This document shows, in pieces, positions 41,883-51,534 of a stretch of DNA of 64,000 nucleotides. The number at the start of each line of letters is the position of its first letter. Position 1 is the stretch's first letter. The stretch is from the NCBI RefSeq assembly GCF_024170405.1, contig NZ_JALJYC010000006.1, forward strand, positions 1 through 64,000, in the 5' to 3' direction. This stretch comes from Neisseria perflava (GTDB lineage Bacteria > Pseudomonadota > Gammaproteobacteria > Burkholderiales > Neisseriaceae). A program made the translations under genes and the position numbers. The notes beneath the pieces are model-generated. The model did no database searches and had not been told where the DNA came from. It saw only the letters and a list, made by a program, of their open reading frames with translations.

Positions 41883-43748
41883 TTAATAACGCGCCGGCAC
41901 TGTGCCCATGCGCTGTTTCAGCGAAGTTTTCGGCTCGTTGAACAGCGAGGCGTAGTAAGTGGCGTTGGTCATGACTTTTTTCACGTAATCGCGTGTTTCG
42001 GTAAACGGAATGGTCTCGGCGTAAATCGCACCTTCCAGCGGCGTACCGGCCTGCCAGTTGCGGGCGCGGCCGGGGCCGGCGTTGTAACCGGCGGTCGCCA
42101 TCACTTCGTTATTCTGCAAACGGCGTTTGGCGTCGGCCATATACCACGTACCCATGCGGATATTGCCGTCCATGGTGTAAAGTTCGCTGCTGCTCATGCC
42201 GATTTTACCGGCGATTTCGCGGGCAGTGGCGGGCATCACCTGCATCAAGCCCTGCGCACCGACATTCGATTGCGCCCCCATCACAAAGCGGCTTTCCTGA
42301 CGAATCAAACCATACACCCAAGCCGGATCGATACCGACTTCACCGGCATAGCGCACGGTCAAATCTTTATACGGCGACGGATAGCGCAGGTTGTAGTTCA
42401 TTTTGTTTTCGGTGCGGTCGGCGCTGTTAATCGCCATGTCGTAAAACTGGTTGTCGTAGGCCACTTGTGCGGCAGTCAGCAAATGCTCGTCGTTAAAACC
42501 GCGTGTGGCAAAGCGCCATTCCGACTGCGCCTGACTGCGCATTTTGCCGTCACCGCTGCTTTGGCTATTTTTAAACAACACCAGCGAACGGTTAATCGCG
42601 CCGTCTTTAGCCATATGGTTGATTTCATGGCGGCTCGGCGCAGCGGCAGTGTTTTTGGTATTGATACGGCGGCCGAGTTCTTCCGTCGCCATCACCGCAT
42701 AGAAATTGCGACCGCTGGCGGCGGCTTTTTCATACAAAGCGTTTACACGGGCATTTTGGCCTTGCGCGGCGTAGCTGCGTGCCAGCCAATACAGCCAGGC
42801 CGAGTCGTTTTGCAACTTTTCCGGCATGGCGTTAATGACACCGGCTAATTCGCTCCAGCGCTGCAAACGCAAAGCGGAACGGGCATACCATTCCAACTGC
42901 TCATCAGTCAGCTGCTTGCGGTCGGATACGCGGCCGAAATAATCCAAAGCCGTGCTGAAATTTTGTTGGCTTTGCGCCTGCGACAAGCCCAACACGCCCC
43001 ACGCAAAGCTGCTCTGTTCGCGGGTCAGACCACCTTCCATCGCCGACAGCGTGGCGGCGGCAGAAGATGATTTGCGCGCATCTTTACCAATCACACTAAT
43101 CAAGCTGTATTCCTGCGCACCCTGTCCGCCGTCGTCGAACGGACTGCCCAAGGCCGCCGCCAAATTACGCGCGTCGGTGGTTTGGCTGTTGGAGAGCAAA
43201 CCGCGCACGCGCCGCCAAGCGTCATTCGTATTCAGACGGCCTGAGGCAGCCGCCGCTTCCACCAATTTGGTGCAGCCGGTCGGCAGACGTTTGGTTTCGC
43301 GCACCAAATCGGCAGCCTTGCTGTAATTGCCGCTATTCAAATCGGCATAGCATTCCACTTCCTGCGCACGACCTTTGGCGTCCAGCTTGCGGTATTCGCT
43401 TTGAAATAGCGTCCATTGTCCGCGCGCACCGAGGCTTTTGAGCCATTCGTTGCGCACGTTTTCCGCCATCGCGCTGTCACCTGCTTGCGCCAGAAACTGC
43501 TGCGGCAAAAAGTCGTCGCCACTTTTGGCCGCGCTCAAAGCGCTTTGGTATTGGCTGTAATCGGAGAGGATTTTGCTTTCACTGTCGGCGCGGCGCGACG
43601 GCAGTGCCGTAGCCGTTGTCGCAACCGCTTGCGCCTGCACGGGCTTGGCCGTCGCCGCCGGTTTGCTTTGCGACGCACACGCCGACAATACGGCGGCGGA
43701 TAATAAAGTCATCGAAAGGGATAATGTGTTTTGCTTATTCATGTTCAT
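41883..43748 (-). CDS. ltgA: Soluble-type lytic murein transglycosylase lipoprotein (LtgA-like)
   Basis: Family 1A (Slt70-like) lytic transglycosylase that cleaves peptidoglycan with 1,6-anhydroMurNAc formation. The 621-aa protein has a lipoprotein signal (LLSAAVLSAC), a long helical superhelical N-terminal region (LDYFGRVSDRKQLTDEQLEW and similar), and a C-terminal catalytic domain: WVYGLIRQESRFVMGAQSN with the catalytic Glu, GLMQVMPATAREIA, and AGYNAGPGRARNW. In gonococcus LtgA makes the released anhydro-monomer toxin; the homologue here is inferred to do the same chemistry. The start at 43748 has a GGAAAG site; a second ATG is two codons on. Confidence 0.92.
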   Translation of the reverse strand: MNMNKQNTLSLSMTLLSAAVLSACASQSKPAATAKPVQAQAVATTATALPSRRADSESKILSDYSQYQSALSAAKSGDDFLPQQFLAQAGDSAMAENVRNEWLKSLGARGQWTLFQSEYRKLDAKGRAQEVECYADLNSGNYSKAADLVRETKRLPTGCTKLVEAAAASGRLNTNDAWRRVRGLLSNSQTTDARNLAAALGSPFDDGGQGAQEYSLISVIGKDARKSSSAAATLSAMEGGLTREQSSFAWGVLGLSQAQSQQNFSTALDYFGRVSDRKQLTDEQLEWYARSALRLQRWSELAGVINAMPEKLQNDSAWLYWLARSYAAQGQNARVNALYEKAAASGRNFYAVMATEELGRRINTKNTAAAPSRHEINHMAKDGAINRSLVLFKNSQSSGDGKMRSQAQSEWRFATRGFNDEHLLTAAQVAYDNQFYDMAINSADRTENKMNYNLRYPSPYKDLTVRYAGEVGIDPAWVYGLIRQESRFVMGAQSNVGAQGLMQVMPATAREIAGKIGMSSSELYTMDGNIRMGTWYMADAKRRLQNNEVMATAGYNAGPGRARNWQAGTPLEGAIYAETIPFTETRDYVKKVMTNATYYASLFNEPKTSLKQRMGTVPARY

Positions 43749-43793
43749 TGTTCTGCTTTCCGGTCGTATCGGTTTATTTGTTGTTTTACTCAT

Positions 43794-43809
43794 ACCTGTT
43801 CCAACAGGT
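43794..43809. promoter_or_regulatory. 16-bp palindrome upstream of ltgA
   Basis: ACCTGTTCCAACAGGT: 7-base arms around CC, about 45 bases upstream of the ltgA start. Possible operator; no regulator is known to me for it. Confidence 0.4.
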
Positions 43810-43968
43810 ACAGCAAATATCTGCTTATTCTAAATGATTTACTCTGAATATCCGAATGCCAAACTTATATTTACATTTTCAATCAGTCTGGGTGCAACAA
43901 AGGCCGTCTGAAAACGGCGAAATCCTGCTCTGACATTTTCAGACAGCCTTGTATATAAAACCGCTTAG

Positions 43969-44529
43969 TTACATACAGCCTTCGTTCTGACACAAACTAA
44001 ACAGCGGCACACCGCTAGCGCGGATTTTCTTGCCGCCCGGTAAATCGGTAAATTCCAATACCGCCGCCGCTTCCACCACCTCGCCGCCGAGTTTGCGGAT
44101 TAATTCCACACCCGCCAGCATGGTGCCGCCGGTGGCTACCAAATCATCCACCACCAACACGCGGTCGCCTGCTTTGATGGCGTCGGTATGGATTTCCACC
44201 GTGGCCTCGCCGTATTCCAGCGAATAGCTTTGCGACACGGTGTTATACGGCAGCTTGCCTTTTTTGCGGATGGGCACGAAACCGACGTTGAGCTGGTAAG
44301 CCAGCGCTGCGCCGATGATAAAGCCGCGTGCATCCAAACCCGCCACAGCGTCGATTTTCTGCCCCATATAGCGGTACACCAGCAAATCCACCAGCAGGCG
44401 GAAATATTCGGCGCTTTGCAGCACCGGAGTGATGTCGTGAAATAAAATGCCTTCTTGCGGCCAGTTTTCGATTTTGCGGATTTTTTCCGCCAGCGCGTCC
44501 ACGCCCATTACTTCAGGATGAATCAACAT
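43969..44529 (-). CDS. apt: Adenine phosphoribosyltransferase
   Basis: Apt salvages adenine to AMP using PRPP. The 186-aa protein shows MGQKIDAVAGLDARGFIIGA, the flexible loop VPIRKKGKLPYNTVSQSYSLEYG, and the PRPP motif RVLVVDDLVATGGTM. Start at the ATG at 44529; the ribosome site is weak. Divergent from gmk, whose start is 124 bases away. Confidence 0.96.
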   Translation of the reverse strand: MLIHPEVMGVDALAEKIRKIENWPQEGILFHDITPVLQSAEYFRLLVDLLVYRYMGQKIDAVAGLDARGFIIGAALAYQLNVGFVPIRKKGKLPYNTVSQSYSLEYGEATVEIHTDAIKAGDRVLVVDDLVATGGTMLAGVELIRKLGGEVVEAAAVLEFTDLPGGKKIRASGVPLFSLCQNEGCM

Positions 44530-44653
44530 GTATGGTCTGTCCCAATCAATCAACGGGCATGATTGTAACACAGCGCCAAGGCCGTCTGAATATCGAAAAG
44601 GTGCGGCTGCTGTGATATACTTTGCCATAACTGACCAACCCGAACACTTCATC

Positions 44654-45271
44654 ATGCAAGCACCGAAAAAAGGCAATATTTTCATCATTTCCGCTGCCTC
44701 CGGCACCGGCAAAACCACGCTGGTTTCGCACCTTTTGAAAAACAACGCCGACTTGCGCGTTTCCATTTCCCACACCACGCGCCCGCCGCGTGAGGGCGAG
44801 CAAAACGGCGTGCATTACCATTTCGTGCCCAAAGCCGAATTTGAATCGCTGATTGCGCAGCAGGCCTTTTTGGAACACGCCAATGTGTTCGGCAATTATT
44901 ACGGCACCAGCATTGCCGGTGTAAACGATTTGAGTGCGCAAGGTTATGATGTGATTTTGGAAATCGACGTACAGGGCGCCGAGCAGGTGCGCCAAGCCCT
45001 GCCCGAGGCATGCAGCATTTTCATTCTGCCGCCGTCGTTGGATATACTGGCAGGCCGTCTGAAAGGGCGCGGCACCGACAGCGAAGAGGTCATCCATACC
45101 CGCTTGGCCGAAGCCCGCCGTGAAATCGAACAGGCGGCGCATTTCGACTATATTGTCGTCAATGATGATTTGGACAAAGCCGAAGCCGACCTCTTGCACA
45201 TCATCAATGCCCGCCGCCTGCAAAAAGCGGCGCAACAGGCTTTTTTGGCAAAGCTGTTGGAAAATTCCTAA
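44654..45271 (+). CDS. gmk: Guanylate kinase
   Basis: Gmk converts GMP to GDP. The 205-aa protein has the P-loop IISAASGTGKTTLVSHLL, the GMP-binding HTTRPPREGEQNGVHYHF, and FGNYYGTSIAGVND. The adenine-region IDVQGAEQVRQ follows. The DUS near 45052-45062 is inside the gene. rpoZ is 55 bases downstream, and gmk-rpoZ-spoT is a standard gene order. Confidence 0.97.
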   Translation: MQAPKKGNIFIISAASGTGKTTLVSHLLKNNADLRVSISHTTRPPREGEQNGVHYHFVPKAEFESLIAQQAFLEHANVFGNYYGTSIAGVNDLSAQGYDVILEIDVQGAEQVRQALPEACSIFILPPSLDILAGRLKGRGTDSEEVIHTRLAEARREIEQAAHFDYIVVNDDLDKAEADLLHIINARRLQKAAQQAFLAKLLENS

Positions 45272-45326
45272 AAAACAGCGAAAATAGCATATTCCCATTT
45301 TTATTTTTAACGAAAGAAAGCACCAC

Positions 45327-45533
45327 ATGGCACGTATTACCACTGAAGACTGCACCGGTAAAATCCCCAACCACTTCGACTTGACCCTGATTGCCGCCCG
45401 TCGCGCACGCCAACTGGAAAACGGCAACACCCCGCTGGTTGACGATGTGCGCAACGACAAACCGACCGTTACCGCGCTGCGCGAAATCGCCGCCGGTCAG
45501 ATTGGCGCAGAGCTGCTGACCCGCAACAAATAA
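45327..45533 (+). CDS. rpoZ: RNA polymerase omega subunit
   Basis: The 68-aa omega subunit helps fold beta-prime. MARITTEDCTGKIPNHFDLT and AARRARQL with the KPTVTALREIAAGQIG block match the family. ATG at 45327 follows GAAAGAAAGCACCAC. spoT is 263 bases downstream, and the gap is gene-free. Confidence 0.96.
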   Translation: MARITTEDCTGKIPNHFDLTLIAARRARQLENGNTPLVDDVRNDKPTVTALREIAAGQIGAELLTRNK

Positions 45534-45796
45534 GCAACCGCTTGCAATTTCAGCATGATTAAAACGGAGGACGGCAAACCGCCTACCCTCCCTGCCCGAA
45601 ACCAAGCTGCACGGCCGACATGCCGCAGCTTGGAACGGCGTTTGACACATCAACACAATAAAAACAAAAAGCGGCAAGCGTCCGCCCGACACCGTACACA
45701 TCACAGATGTACCATCAATAGCAATAGCCTTTTGGCCGGTTAATCATTCCGCCCGCCAAAGCGCTGTCCGACCACCCAACGAGAGGCCGTCTGAAA

Positions 45797-47953
45797 ATGC
45801 CAGCCCCACTGCCAACCGCCCCCTACGATCCGTTGACCAGCGAAGCGCGCGATTTGCTGTTCCGCACCGCCTCCTACCTCAACGAAACCGAACAGGCCGA
45901 GCTTGAAAAAGCCGTGGCCTACGCTTTCCATGCCCATGACGGACAAACCCGCAAAAGCGGCGAGCCCTATATCACCCATCCCTTAGCCGTTGCCACCCAG
46001 CTGGCGATTTGGCACATGGACATCCAAGGCTTGTGCGCCGGCGTCATGCACGACGTATTGGAAGATACCGGCGTGTCTAAAGTAGAAATGGCAGCAGAAT
46101 TCGGCGACACCATCGCCGAAATGGTGGACGGCCTTTCTAAATTGGAAAAACTCAAATTCGACGACCAAGCCGAACATCAGGCCGAGAGTTTCCGCAAACT
46201 GATTCTCGCCATGACCAAAGACGTGCGCGTGATTGTGGTCAAAATCGCCGACCGCCTGCACAACATGCGCACGCTCGGTGCCATGCGCCCCGACAAACGC
46301 CGCCGCATCGCCAAAGAAACCCTCGAAATCTACGCCCAAATCGCCAACCGTATCGGCCTGAACAACGCCTATCAGGAATTGCAGGACTTATCCTTCCAAA
46401 ATATTCATCCCCGCCGTTACGAAACCCTACGCAAAGCGATGTTCAACAGCCGCAAAAACCGCCGCGATGTGGTAGGCAAGGTCTTGAGCGCGTTCAGCCA
46501 GCGTTTGGTAGCGGCCAACATCGAAGCCAAAATCAAAGGGCGCGAGAAAAACCTTTACAGCATCCATCAGAAAATGCTGGCGAAAAAATTGCGTTTTGCC
46601 GATGTGATGGATATTTACGGCTTCCGCGTCATCGTCAACAGCATTCCCGCCTGCTACGCCGCGCTGGGTGCGCTGCACAATTTATACCAGCCCAAACCCG
46701 GCCGTTTCAAAGACTACATCGCCATCCCAAAAAGCAACGGCTACCAAAGCCTGCACACCACTTTGGTCGGCCCTTACGGTTTGCCGATTGAAGTGCAAAT
46801 CCGCACCCGGGAGATGGATGCCGTCGCCGAAGGCGGCGTGGCCGGACATTGGATTTACAAATCCGGCAGCAACACCGTTGACCAGGCCATGCTACACACC
46901 AACCAATGGCTGAAAAACATCCTCGATTTGCAGGCCAGCAGCGCCAATGCCATCGAATTTTTGGAACACGTCAAAGTCGATTTGTTCCCGAACGAAATTT
47001 ATGTACTTACGCCCAAAGGCCGAATCCTGACCCTGCCCAAAGGCGCCACCCCGATTGACTTTGCCTACGCCGTGCACACCGATGTCGGCAACCGCACCGT
47101 GGCCGCACGCGTCAATAATACGATGGTGCCGCTGCGCACCAAATTGAAAACCGGCGATTCGGTGGAAATCATCACTTCCGAACACGCCAAACCCAATCCC
47201 GCCTGGCTCAATTTTGCCGTATCCAGCCGCGCCCGCAGCGCCATCCGCCAATACGTCAAAAACATGAACCGCAAAGACGCCATTACTCTGGGCGAAAACC
47301 TGCTGCAAAAAGCCCTCTCCAGCCTGCTGCCGAAAGATGTTTTGCTGTCAGACAGCCTGAAGGAAAAATATCTGGCCGATTTGTCGGTGAAGCAAACTTC
47401 ATTTGAAGAAGTCTTGTACAACGTCGGCATGGGGCGTACCCAACCCGTGTCCGTCGCCATGCACATCGCAGAGCTGGCCGGACAGCATTTTGGCAGCGAA
47501 ATCAAACTCAGCCCGATTAAAGTGCACGCCCAAGACAGCGGACGCGTCCACTTAGCCGAGTGCTGCCACCCAATTGCGGGCGACCCCATCCGCGCCGTCT
47601 TGGTCAAAGACAAAGGCATGATTATCCACCGCGATACCTGCCCCGTCTTGCTCAAAACCGACCCAGAGCAACAGCTTGACGCAGATTGGGACAACATCTC
47701 CAGCCAAAGCTACCGCGTCAGCCTGCAAATCCAATCGGAAGACGCGCACGGCCTCTTGGCGCAGATGGCACAAGCCATTTCCAGCGCCAATGCCGACATC
47801 GAATCGGTGGAAACCCCCTCGCGCCAACAAGCCGGAACGGAAGGTTTTATCGAGTTCCGCTTTATCATCAAAGCCAAAGATTTGGCTCAGGTCAACCAAA
47901 TCATCCACAACCTGCATGCTATTCCGCAGGTCAGAAAAGTGGTGCGCGGTTAA
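45797..47953 (+). CDS. spoT: Bifunctional (p)ppGpp synthetase/hydrolase
   Basis: RelA/SpoT homologue controlling the stringent response, 718 aa. The HD hydrolase domain is intact (FHAHDGQTRKSGEPYITHP; VMHDVLEDT with His85-Asp86). The synthetase domain has DIYGFRVIV and the YIAIPKSNGYQSLHTTLVGP block. TGS (LTLPKGATPIDFAYAVHTDV) and C-terminal ACT domains follow. Presence of both centres argues for a SpoT-type bifunctional enzyme. A DUS precedes the ATG at 45797. Confidence 0.95.
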   Translation: MPAPLPTAPYDPLTSEARDLLFRTASYLNETEQAELEKAVAYAFHAHDGQTRKSGEPYITHPLAVATQLAIWHMDIQGLCAGVMHDVLEDTGVSKVEMAAEFGDTIAEMVDGLSKLEKLKFDDQAEHQAESFRKLILAMTKDVRVIVVKIADRLHNMRTLGAMRPDKRRRIAKETLEIYAQIANRIGLNNAYQELQDLSFQNIHPRRYETLRKAMFNSRKNRRDVVGKVLSAFSQRLVAANIEAKIKGREKNLYSIHQKMLAKKLRFADVMDIYGFRVIVNSIPACYAALGALHNLYQPKPGRFKDYIAIPKSNGYQSLHTTLVGPYGLPIEVQIRTREMDAVAEGGVAGHWIYKSGSNTVDQAMLHTNQWLKNILDLQASSANAIEFLEHVKVDLFPNEIYVLTPKGRILTLPKGATPIDFAYAVHTDVGNRTVAARVNNTMVPLRTKLKTGDSVEIITSEHAKPNPAWLNFAVSSRARSAIRQYVKNMNRKDAITLGENLLQKALSSLLPKDVLLSDSLKEKYLADLSVKQTSFEEVLYNVGMGRTQPVSVAMHIAELAGQHFGSEIKLSPIKVHAQDSGRVHLAECCHPIAGDPIRAVLVKDKGMIIHRDTCPVLLKTDPEQQLDADWDNISSQSYRVSLQIQSEDAHGLLAQMAQAISSANADIESVETPSRQQAGTEGFIEFRFIIKAKDLAQVNQIIHNLHAIPQVRKVVRG

Positions 47954-47968
47954 TGCTTGATAAAACAG

Positions 47969-48003
47969 AATGCCGTCTGAAAATTTCTTTCAGACGGCAT
48001 TCT
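47969..48003 (+). terminator. Terminator of spoT, AT-type DUS pair
   Basis: AATGCCGTCTGAAA and its complement around a short loop. These are AT-type DUS copies, unlike most in the window. Confidence 0.8.
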
Positions 48004-48302
48004 GTTATCAGCTTGTCCCAAGCCTACCTGCATCGGCTTGCCCCCTTACTGCGACCATGTTAACATTTAAATATTAATGATTTACTGCCAGCCGTTACTA
48101 CTTTCCATATCACCTATGCATTACCGGATAACGGCACTTCCCGCTCAGTAAGACTACAAATTTTCTATTACTCATTCCGATAGGCAATCTCTTCCCACAG
48201 GATAAGTGCCTACACACATCTGCTGCTCTATCCCAATCCGCTTATCTGCGCCCTACCGCCGGATAACAGCTTATTTACACCACCCCTTGATGGAGTTTAT
48301 TC
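48004..48302. other. Gene-free region before the MFS gene
   Basis: About 350 bases from the spoT stop to the MFS start contain no gene, RNA or repeat that I recognise after the terminator. The ribosome site GATGGAGTTTATTC lies at its end. Confidence 0.5.
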
Positions 48303-49547
48303 ATGCAATCGGCAAAAAAACGCCGCCAAAAAATGAGACTCATCATGTTTTTGGCTTTCCTGACCTTATCCCTGAATCTGCGTGCGCCCATTACCGCGCT
48401 CCCACCGGTGATTACCGAAGTCAAAAACGCCCTTTCCATGACCCCGGCTTTTGCCGGTATCTTAACCACCATTCCGGTTTTGTGTTTCGGCTTGTTTACA
48501 CCGTTTGCTTCTAAAATCATCGGCAAAACCGGCATTGAAAATGCCATTATGCTGACTTTAGGAGACGTTCTAATCGGCTCTGTCGTCAGGGTATTGGGCG
48601 GAACCGGCTGTATGCTGGCAGGGACGATACTGATTGGTCTGGCCTTAACCGTGGGCAACCTGTTGGAGCTGTTGGTAATCGCGCGGGATTATAAATCCTC
48701 TGCTGGGATGATGACCGGTATCATGGTACTCGGCATGAGTTTCGGCGGAATGATTACCTCATCTCTGACCGTTCCTATCGCCCACATGTTCGACTGGCGC
48801 TGGGCGCTCGCCTTTTGGAGTTTGTTTGCCTTATTGAGCCTGATTTTATGGATACCCGGCTACCGGCGCGAAAGCAGCAAAGCCAAGCATGCCGCAGCCA
48901 AACCAATCACTTCCGCCAAAAACCGCATGTCGTTCAAACAATTTTCTCCGGCAAAAATCCGGGCTGTCATCGCACTAACCTTAGCGTTTTCCGCACACAG
49001 TTTCGCCTTTTACGGTATCGTTGCCTGGCTGCCAACATTTTTGGTGCAAAACGCGCATTTTAGCAATGATAAAGCCGGCGTCATCGTTTCCATTTTCCAC
49101 CTGCTGGGTTTCGTCGGCTGCATGGGCATGCCGCTATTGAAAAAATGGTTTAATCTGTCGATTGGTTGGATGTTTGTCATCGGTGGGCTTACTTGGTTTT
49201 TAGTTCCCACAGGCTTTTACCTGCTGCCGCAACATTGGCTGCTGTGGGACATCGCCGGCGGTATCGGTTGCGGCAGCGCCTTTGTCATTATTTTCTCATT
49301 GATTATCGCCAAGTCCGCTTCCCTAGAAGAAAACCGCTACACCTCTTCCGTTGTCCAATCCATCGGCTACATCATCGCTTCCATCAGCCCGATGATTACC
49401 GGCTGGCTATACCAAATATCCGGCCATTGGCGTAGCAGCTTTACCGTCTTGGCGCTTGCCACGCTGATTTTTATGATTGGGGGATTACTGGCAAACTTTT
49501 TCTACAAACAAAGCGAACAGACACCCAAAACCTCGGCTTCGACGTAA
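48303..49547 (+). CDS. Major facilitator transporter, CynX/NimT-like
   Basis: A 414-aa, 12-helix MFS permease. The N-terminal LTLSLNLRAPITALPPVITEV and GILTTIPVLCFGLFTPFASK are hallmarks of the CynX/NimT group (cyanate, nitroimidazole-type or related transporters). Internal repeat GGMITSSLTVPIAHMFDWRW follows. Substrate and direction cannot be derived from sequence. ATG 48303 follows TGATGGAG. Monocistronic. Confidence 0.88.
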   Translation: MQSAKKRRQKMRLIMFLAFLTLSLNLRAPITALPPVITEVKNALSMTPAFAGILTTIPVLCFGLFTPFASKIIGKTGIENAIMLTLGDVLIGSVVRVLGGTGCMLAGTILIGLALTVGNLLELLVIARDYKSSAGMMTGIMVLGMSFGGMITSSLTVPIAHMFDWRWALAFWSLFALLSLILWIPGYRRESSKAKHAAAKPITSAKNRMSFKQFSPAKIRAVIALTLAFSAHSFAFYGIVAWLPTFLVQNAHFSNDKAGVIVSIFHLLGFVGCMGMPLLKKWFNLSIGWMFVIGGLTWFLVPTGFYLLPQHWLLWDIAGGIGCGSAFVIIFSLIIAKSASLEENRYTSSVVQSIGYIIASISPMITGWLYQISGHWRSSFTVLALATLIFMIGGLLANFFYKQSEQTPKTSAST

Positions 49548-49854
49548 CCATGCAAAACAAAAGTGCAAATTAAAGACACGTTGCTGCGTCTTTACCAATC
49601 ATCCTCGCCGCCAACCTTGACACCGCTTGCCGAAATATAAGATAATCGCAAAATTATTTTTCGGCTTTTAAACAGCCGACTATCCGGCAAAAAGCCGACT
49701 TGTTAGGAGGTGATGTTCACATCACGGCGCGTATCCCGCCATGCCGCAAGGCAGTCAGCGATACAAGACAACCCCATTTAATCAGGCCGTTTGCCTTATC
49801 TACTTTATTTTTCAGACGGCCTTTAATAAATTTTTTGAATTTGAAGGAAATAAA
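49548..49854. other. Upstream region of rpsU
   Basis: 307 bases without a gene, holding the promoter at 49617-49646, short AGCCGACT repeats (about 49672-49700) and a DUS around 49812-49822. I find no known r-protein leader structure. Confidence 0.5.
49617..49646 (+). promoter_or_regulatory. Promoter of rpsU
   Basis: A perfect -35 TTGACA (49617-49622), 18 bases, then GATAAT (49641-49646). The leader to the start codon would be about 200 bases, long for a ribosomal protein gene. Confidence 0.65.
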
Positions 49855-50067
49855 ATGCCTGCAATCCGCGTAAAAGAGAATGAACCGTTTGAAGTAGCCA
49901 TGCGTCGTTTCAAACGTGCCGTAGAAAAAACCGGTCTGTTGACCGAGCTGCGTGCTCGCGAAGCTTACGAAAAACCGACTACCGAGCGCAAACGCAAAAA
50001 AGCCGCTGCCGCCAAACGTCTGCAAAAACGTCTGCGCAGCCAACAACTGCCTCCGAAAATGTACTAA
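49855..50067 (+). CDS. rpsU: 30S ribosomal protein S21
   Basis: The 70-aa basic protein (MPAIRVKENEPFEVAMRRFK, KPTTERKRKKAAAAKR) is S21, used in translation initiation near the anti-SD region. ATG 49855 has a GAAGGAAATAAA site. The gene-free gap to yqeY is 238 bases. Confidence 0.97.
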   Translation: MPAIRVKENEPFEVAMRRFKRAVEKTGLLTELRAREAYEKPTTERKRKKAAAAKRLQKRLRSQQLPPKMY

Positions 50068-50305
50068 TCACGGCGCAGCCTTGATTTGAAATACCGCACC
50101 GCAAGGCTGATGCTTTGCGGTGTTTTGTTTATGACGCAAGCGGCACACTGCCGAAATCCTGAAAACGGCTAATATGCGGGTTTGCCTGTGATGATTCCAT
50201 ATTGTTTTTTAGCAATGAACCGACATCATCTGAGCAAACACACGTTCGGTTGTGCCGCCTGCCCTACGCCTCTTATCCATAACCGTATCAGAAAGAGAGC
50301 CTGAA

Positions 50306-50749
50306 ATGACCCTGAAAACCCGTCTCAACGAAGACATGAAAACCGCCATGCGTGCCAAAGACAGCGTGTCTTTGCCCACCATCCGCCTGATTAACGCCGC
50401 TATCAAGCAGTTTGAAGTCGATGAACGTCTTGAAGCCGACGATACCAAAATCATTTCCATCCTGACCAAAATGGTCAAACAGCGCAAAGATTCCGCCAAA
50501 ATCTATGCCGATGCAGGCCGCAACGACTTAGCCGACAAAGAAAACGCCGAAATCGACGTGTTACACCGCTACATGCCGCAAATGATGTCGGCCGAAGAAA
50601 TCCAAGCCGCCGTCGCCGCTGCCATCAGCGAAACCGGCTCAGCAGGCATGGCTGATATGGGCAAAGTGATGGGCGTATTAAAAACCCAGTTGGCCGGTAA
50701 AGCCGATATGAGCGATGTCAACAAAGCGCTAAAAGCAGCCTTGGCTTAA
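50306..50749 (+). CDS. GatB/YqeY domain protein
   Basis: A 147-aa YqeY-family protein, related to the C-terminal domain of the tRNA amidotransferase subunit GatB. MTLKTRLNEDMKTAMRAKDS, KMVKQRKDSAKIYADAGRNDLA and MADMGKVMGVLKTQLAGKADMS are family blocks. Often next to rpsU and dnaG, as here next to rpsU. The ATG at 50306 has AAAGAGAGCC upstream. Confidence 0.92.
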   Translation: MTLKTRLNEDMKTAMRAKDSVSLPTIRLINAAIKQFEVDERLEADDTKIISILTKMVKQRKDSAKIYADAGRNDLADKENAEIDVLHRYMPQMMSAEEIQAAVAAAISETGSAGMADMGKVMGVLKTQLAGKADMSDVNKALKAALA

Positions 50750-50763
50750 CCACCCTTCCATAA

Positions 50764-50802
50764 AGGCCGTCTGAAAACACATCCGTTTTCAGACGGCCTT
50801 TG
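50764..50802 (+). terminator. DUS-pair terminator after yqeY-like gene
   Basis: AAAGGCCGTCTGAAAAC and its complement around a short loop; a T-rich stretch follows. Confidence 0.82.
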
Positions 50803-50927
50803 CTATTTATTGGTTTGCGGCACATCAATATCCGTTTAATTGGCATGCCAATTTATCAAAATCAAGCTTTTTTGGTTCTCAAATATGCTAAAATAACGCC
50901 CATCCACAAACCCAAAAGGAGAACGGC

Positions 50928-51353
50928 ATGACCGCAAAACAACCCTGCGCCTATTGCGACGGCGGCGAATTATTAGACGCATTCGGCATTAAAATCTGCG
51001 ACTTAGATAAAAGCCAACTCATCTTATTCAAAGAGCAAAGCCACCCCGGACGCGTTATCGTGGCTTCCAAATTCCACGTCTCGGAAATCGTGGACATCAG
51101 CCCCGACGAACAAGCCGCATTCTTTAACGATGTACGCCGTGCCGCGCAAGCGCTGCATGCCGCATTCAGCCCAGACAAAATTAACTACGGTGCCTACGGC
51201 GACGGCGGCTGTCACCTGCATTTCCACTTGGTACCGAAATACAAAAACGATGACTTTGAGTGGGGCACGCCGTTTGCCATGAATCCGCAACGCCAATATT
51301 TGAGTGAATCACAATACGCGGAAATCATTGAAAAAATCAAAGCTGCTTTGTAA
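50928..51353 (+). CDS. HIT family nucleotide-binding hydrolase
   Basis: A 141-aa histidine-triad protein with the signature GCHLHFHLVPKY (His-x-His-x-His). N-terminal CAYCDG could bind zinc. HIT proteins cleave nucleoside phosphoramidates or AMP conjugates; the substrate is not known. ATG 50928 follows AAAAGGAGAACGGC, an excellent ribosome site. Confidence 0.92.
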   Translation: MTAKQPCAYCDGGELLDAFGIKICDLDKSQLILFKEQSHPGRVIVASKFHVSEIVDISPDEQAAFFNDVRRAAQALHAAFSPDKINYGAYGDGGCHLHFHLVPKYKNDDFEWGTPFAMNPQRQYLSESQYAEIIEKIKAAL

Positions 51354-51370
51354 ACTGCCCAAAAGCAACA

Positions 51371-51404
51371 AAGGCCGTCTGAAAAGATTTCAGACGGCCT
51401 TTGC
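51371..51404. terminator. DUS-pair terminator after the HIT gene
   Basis: AAGGCCGTCTGAAAAG and its complement with a short loop. The convergent heme ATPase gene ends 130 bases further on. Confidence 0.8.
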
Positions 51405-51534
51405 CGCAAAATAAATTGCAGCCAATCATATCGTTTGAAATAAACCCTTCCAACAAAAATCAGGGCAAAATGGAGATTCCTATCCAAGCAAATACCGCCG
51501 TTACCATTCGGTTTGAATGCATACCAGCCATTCG

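Noticed and set aside
45555..45743. A 62-residue frame between rpoZ and spoT
   Set aside because: Low-complexity basic peptide, no ribosome site, no known relatives.
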